A DNA stretch of 16,109 nt, from contig CABSMX010000045.1 of NCBI GenBank assembly GCA_902478945.1, forward strand, positions 1 to 16,109. The letters are read 5' to 3'. Below are positions 12,857 through 16,109 of this stretch, piece after piece. This DNA is from an uncultured Collinsella sp. (GTDB lineage: Bacteria; Actinomycetota; Coriobacteriia; Coriobacteriales; Coriobacteriaceae). Positions within the stretch are counted from its first letter, which is position 1. The number at the start of each line of letters is the position of its first letter. The notes below the pieces were generated by a model. The model ran no database searches. It was not told where the DNA came from and saw nothing but the letters and a program-made list of their open reading frames with translations. Position numbers and translations under genes: made by a program.

Positions 12857-15301
12857 TTAGGCGTGGTCGCGCCAGTCGAGAACGCGCTGCTTCATACCCC
12901 CGATGTCGAGCACGCCTTCGGCAAAGCCCTTGCGCACGAGCTCTTCGGGGACAAACTCGTCGTAGCGGTCAAAGTAAGGCACCTCGCCAGGATAGACGAG
13001 CTCGATGGGGTCGAAGTCCTTCTCGGCCTCGGCGGCGAGCACCTCAAAGAATGTCTCCTCGTCGGCCTTCATCTTGAACTGCATAAAGTACGGGCGTGAT
13101 GGGTCGAGTCCGCGAAGGCCCAGCTCCGCGGCACACTTAATCTTGAGCATGCGCTCGAGTGCCAAAAAGGCGTAGCTGCCCAGCCAGGGGAAGAGTACCC
13201 AGGTGTCACCACCCAGGTTAATGAGCGGCTTAGTTCCCGCACCCGAAATCTCGGCGGTATGACGAGCCTGCGCCAAGCGAGCCCGTGCGTTACCCATAAG
13301 GTACGGATATGCTGCGTGCTCGTTGAGCGCCCTGCGCATACGCTCGAGTACATGTGTATTGATGTCACCAGGGCAATCGCCAAAGTAGGCCGGCACGCGG
13401 CCCTTGACCTGCGTGGCAAAGACGGTATGACGCTTCCAGTCCACTTCCTCGACGATCCAGCAATGGCCCGCGATGGCGATGCGCTCACCAGGTGGTGGCG
13501 GGTTGACAATCGTGCCCAGCTCGGCCGATTCACTGCGAACGGTAAACTCCTCGTTTTCCTGGAACACAGCGTAGAACTTAAAGTTGTTGATGATACGCTC
13601 GCCCGCGAGGCCCACGATGAGCCCGCCGCCCTCGGTGACCTGGATATGGTCGATCTTAATGAGGTGACGCAGCAGTACACGATAGTCATCGGCCGAGATG
13701 CGATGGAAATAGCTGAGCGTGAGCACGCGCTGGGCAAGCTCTGCCGGCGTGAGTTCTCCGGTGCTGGCAAGCGTCGACATGGTCTGGTGATAGAGCAGGC
13801 TGTAGGGGAGCCGATCGAGCTCGGGCGGCTCGACCCACTTTTCCTCTCGATAGAGTTGTACAAGCGCGATGCCCTGCAGGAGCTTCCACGGAATGGTCTC
13901 GGGCATCATCGTGCGCGGCTCGGGCTCTTCCTCGCGCATGACAAACCACATCTCAGGCGGAAGATCGCGGCGCCCCGTGCGGCCCATTCGCTGCAAAAAG
14001 GAGCTGACGGTAAACGGCGCATCGATCTGAAACGCACGCTCCAGACGGCCGATATCGATGCCGAGTTCCAGCGTAGAGGTGGTGACGGTCGTCTGTGCCT
14101 GTTCCTCGTCGCGCATAAGCTCTTCTGCCGTCTCACGCAACGATGCCGAAAGATTGCCGTGATGGATGAGGAAACGGTCGGGCTCGTGCCGGCTTTCACA
14201 GTAGCTGCGCAACATGGAGCACACGGCCTCTGCCTCCTCGCGCGAGTTGGCAAAGACCAGGCACTTGCGGCCGCGGGTATGTTCAAAGATGTAGCCCATG
14301 CCGGGGTCGGCGTTGTCGGGTGCGGTGCCGGTGGGGTTGAGTAGTGCCTGTTCGGTTGCCTGCGGGATGTTGACATCGCCCTCGGGGGCTGAGGAAGTGC
14401 GACGGTCCTTGGGGGCAGCCTTGCCCCGTGCCTGATCACGGCGTTGGCGGCGTTCCTCCTGTGTGAGTTGCCCACTATGGCGCATGTCTTGGGTGCTGAC
14501 GGGCAGTGTCGCGGTTGGTGCCGCCTCAATGCGTTCGCATGCGAGCACCTCAGCTTCCTGCGGACCTGTGCTCGTGAATCCTCGCTGCTGAGCCTGGGGA
14601 CCCGAGTTGTAGAAGTGCTCCATGGAGATACGCCACACGCGGCGCGGCTCCTCAAAACGGGGGATAACGCAGTCGCGTCCCGTTCCCTGTGAGAGAAAAG
14701 CGCCCGTGCGCTCGGGGTCGCCGATGGTAGCGGAAAGGCCGATGCGTCGGGGCCGCACGCCCGCCATGCGCGAAAGACGCTCGATAAGGCAGAGCGTCTG
14801 CCCGCCGCGGTCACCGCGCATGAGCGAGTGGACCTCGTCGATGACCACATAGCGCAGGTCGCAAAACATACGCGGAATTGCCATGTGCTTGTGGATCAGG
14901 AGTGCCTCGAGTGATTCGGGCGTAATCTGTAGGATGCCGCTTGGCTTTTTGATGAGCTTTGCCTTGTGCGACTGCGAGACATCGCCGTGCCAGTGCCAGA
15001 CGGGGATATCGGCCTCTTCGCACAGATCGTTGAGGCGAACGAACTGGTCGTTGATGAGTGCCTTGAGGGGGCCAATATAGAGGGCGCCAACGCTCGCGGG
15101 CGGGTTCTCCCAAAACTCGGTCAGGATGGGAAAGAAGGCCGCCTCGGTTTTGCCAGATGCCGTGGATGCCGTCAGGAGCACATTGTCCTGCGTGTTAAAG
15201 ATGGCATCTGCCGCCGCAACCTGGATAGAGCGCAAGCTCTCCCAATCGTGAGAGTAGATGAAGTCTTGGATAAACGGGGCGTAGCGGTCAAAGGCGTTCA
15301 C
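12857..15301 (-). CDS. BrxHI/Lhr-type DEAD/DEAH-box helicase
   Basis: About 814 residues from a GTG start. Superfamily 2 motifs: Walker A TASTASGKTEA (~44-54), GPLKALINDQ, TPESLEALL, DEVH (~155-158), LSATIGD (~189-195), CLVFANSREEAE, ELGIDIG and FLQRMGRTGRR (~435-445). The TxSGKTEA and GRTGRR forms and long C-terminal region fit the Lhr-like BrxHI class seen in BREX types 2 and 6. A ~100-residue charged, low-complexity linker lies between the two RecA lobes (~235-335). Start: GTG at 15299-15301 has AGGAGG (15306-15311) four bases upstream; an in-frame ATG at 15364 has none and sits in the leader hairpin. Its partner ATPase gene lies just upstream. It is expected to move on DNA; RNA is possible. 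Confidence 0.85.
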   Translation of the reverse strand: MNAFDRYAPFIQDFIYSHDWESLRSIQVAAADAIFNTQDNVLLTASTASGKTEAAFFPILTEFWENPPASVGALYIGPLKALINDQFVRLNDLCEEADIPVWHWHGDVSQSHKAKLIKKPSGILQITPESLEALLIHKHMAIPRMFCDLRYVVIDEVHSLMRGDRGGQTLCLIERLSRMAGVRPRRIGLSATIGDPERTGAFLSQGTGRDCVIPRFEEPRRVWRISMEHFYNSGPQAQQRGFTSTGPQEAEVLACERIEAAPTATLPVSTQDMRHSGQLTQEERRQRRDQARGKAAPKDRRTSSAPEGDVNIPQATEQALLNPTGTAPDNADPGMGYIFEHTRGRKCLVFANSREEAEAVCSMLRSYCESRHEPDRFLIHHGNLSASLRETAEELMRDEEQAQTTVTTSTLELGIDIGRLERAFQIDAPFTVSSFLQRMGRTGRRDLPPEMWFVMREEEPEPRTMMPETIPWKLLQGIALVQLYREEKWVEPPELDRLPYSLLYHQTMSTLASTGELTPAELAQRVLTLSYFHRISADDYRVLLRHLIKIDHIQVTEGGGLIVGLAGERIINNFKFYAVFQENEEFTVRSESAELGTIVNPPPPGERIAIAGHCWIVEEVDWKRHTVFATQVKGRVPAYFGDCPGDINTHVLERMRRALNEHAAYPYLMGNARARLAQARHTAEISGAGTKPLINLGGDTWVLFPWLGSYAFLALERMLKIKCAAELGLRGLDPSRPYFMQFKMKADEETFFEVLAAEAEKDFDPIELVYPGEVPYFDRYDEFVPEELVRKGFAEGVLDIGGMKQRVLDWRDHA

Positions 15302-15351
15302 GGGGCCTCCTCTCATCAACGGGCTGATTAACGCAACGGGCAACGGCTCGA

Positions 15352-15381
15352 TATCTTGCAACATCGGCGTTTGCCAAGATA
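15352..15381 (-). promoter_or_regulatory. Leader hairpin/inverted repeat before the BrxHI-type gene
   Basis: TATCTTGCAA (15352-15361) and TTGCCAAGATA (15371-15381) form a 10-bp inverted repeat with one bulged base and a 9-nt loop, about 50 nt upstream of the GTG start. On the minus strand GTTTTATCTT could supply a -10-like TATCTT at its upstream edge. It may be an operator or a leader structure. Confidence 0.35.
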
Positions 15382-15390
15382 AAACCTACC

Positions 15391-15419
15391 AAAATAAACC
15401 TGTCCCTTTTTGGCAGGTT
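15391..15419 (-). terminator. Terminator between the BrxD-type and BrxHI-type genes
   Basis: Read on the minus strand, AACCTG-CC pairs with GG-a-CAGGTT around an A-rich loop (8 bp with one bulge), followed by TTTATTTT. The stem begins inside the stop codon of the BrxD-type gene (TAA at 15418-15420). If it works, the helicase gene has its own promoter in the 15302-15390 leader or is fed by read-through. Confidence 0.5.
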
Positions 15420-16109
15420 AGATGGTGAACTCGGCGAAGTTGCGGTCGTCGTCCGCGGTGCCGGTGTCGTCTGTTGCGGCTGCCGGCGCCAGCGCGTCGC
15501 CGCCGACGCTTTGCAGCAGCTCGGCTACGTTGGCGTCGGGGTTCTGGCATAGGATGTCGAGCAGCTCGATAAAGTCGCGAATGACTTCACGCGGCGTCAG
15601 ATGCGTGTCGGCTCCCACACGACCGAACTCGATCTTGAGGAAGTCCACCAAGTCGTTCTCGGTCAGCGTGGGCGTCCAGCCAAAGTAGCCGGCGTGAATT
15701 TGCATGAGTTTTTCGATCAGCACCAGCAGCTCCTCGTAGGTGAGTGGCTGCAGGCGGATGATGGGCGCGAGCATGTCTTTGAGATCATCTCGCGCAAAGC
15801 GACCCTGAGCGAGTCGGCTGCGCAGGGCCTCGTAGGAGAACACGCCGCGGCGGCGGTCTTCGATGGAGGTTGGTGTGCCGCCCATGATCATGCCCAGGTA
15901 CTGCGCCTTGCCCTGGAGCGTGTCGTTGTACATGGTCAGGATCTTCTCGTAGTTGTACTGGCGCGTGATGGCGTTGGGAATCTTATACAGATTCACGAGC
16001 TCGTCGATGAGCACCAACATACCCTTGTAGCCGCCGCAGACCAAAAAACGCGCGATGAGCTTAACGTAGTCGTACCAGTCGTCATCGCTGATGATGGTCG
16101 AGGAGCCCA
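15418..16109 (-). CDS. BrxD-type (DUF2791) ATP-binding protein, 5'-truncated
   Basis: About 230 C-terminal residues are present; the frame stays open to the window edge, so the start, and presumably the Walker A loop, lie beyond 16109. The string YKGMLVLIDELVNLYKI is a Walker B (hydrophobic strand then DE) followed by the NLYKI block typical of the BREX ATP-binding family (PF10923, BrxC/BrxD). YLGMIMGGTPTSIEDRRRGVFSYEAL and APIIRLQPLTYEELLVLIEKL follow in the family's order, then an Ala/Asp-rich tail. A TTG at 16042-16044 is inside the domain and is not the start. With the BrxHI-type helicase next to it, it forms the BrxD-BrxHI pair, thought to load or drive the helicase in DNA-directed defence. 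Confidence 0.82.
   Translation of the reverse strand, partial: GSSTIISDDDWYDYVKLIARFLVCGGYKGMLVLIDELVNLYKIPNAITRQYNYEKILTMYNDTLQGKAQYLGMIMGGTPTSIEDRRRGVFSYEALRSRLAQGRFARDDLKDMLAPIIRLQPLTYEELLVLIEKLMQIHAGYFGWTPTLTENDLVDFLKIEFGRVGADTHLTPREVIRDFIELLDILCQNPDANVAELLQSVGGDALAPAAATDDTGTADDDRNFAEFTI

Noticed and set aside
13259..14344. Plus-strand open frame of ~360 codons inside the BrxHI-type gene
   Set aside because: It is antisense to conserved helicase motifs, has no ribosome binding site and no family resemblance.
1..16109. CRISPR arrays, tRNA or rRNA genes, transposase or integrase genes
   Set aside because: I looked for regular repeat-spacer patterns, tRNA-like cloverleaf ends and recombinase motifs and saw none.

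Overview
The window looks like chromosomal DNA of a fairly high-GC gut Actinomycetota, most likely a Coriobacteriia member close to Collinsella. This rests on GC-rich codon use (by eye about 60%), the gene families present and their style; no rRNA or marker gene fixes the name. The sequence is a contig end: bases 1-46 are leftover Illumina Nextera adapter and index, not genome.

Layout. (1) 47-1153 (+): a 5'-truncated coiled-coil DUF2130 protein, converging on (2) 1233-3914 (-): a Ski2/Dob10-type RNA helicase; both end at one 15-bp two-way terminator hairpin. (3) 3915-4223: intergenic, holding a 121-bp inverted-repeat element. (4) 4224-5063 (-): a divergent TrmB-like tRNA m7G46 methyltransferase, and 5183-6055 (-): a Trm9/ALKBH8-like SAM methyltransferase. 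(5) Divergent from these, 6323-7938 (+): a two-gene unit, a membrane-anchored XRE regulator overlapping by 4 nt a DUF4097 'toastrack' membrane protein; this is probably an envelope-sensing module. (6) 8038-9944 (+): Elp3, the radical-SAM/acetyltransferase enzyme of wobble uridine modification, broken in this sequence by one -1 frameshift, then 9945-10832 (+): a membrane-anchored spermidine-synthase-like protein whose ATG directly follows the elp3 stop. (7) 10833-12856: a visibly lower-GC accessory patch with an MFS transporter, a tiny possibly frameshifted ORF, hairpins, a nested inverted-repeat element and a tandem 28-bp repeat. (8) 12857-16109 (-): a BrxHI/Lhr-type helicase preceded by a BrxD-type (DUF2791) ATPase cut by the window end. 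This pair is known from BREX types 2 and 6 and related predicted defence loci.

How the genes may work together. Three products fit tRNA modification: TrmB-like, Trm9-like and Elp3. Elp3 makes cm5U34 and Trm9 converts cm5U34 to the methyl ester mcm5U34 in eukaryotes, so their presence 2 kb apart suggests a bacterial version of that two-step route. This is inference and is the most interesting hypothesis here. The BrxD-BrxHI pair marks the right end as the edge of a likely DNA-processing or phage-defence locus whose other genes lie beyond the window.
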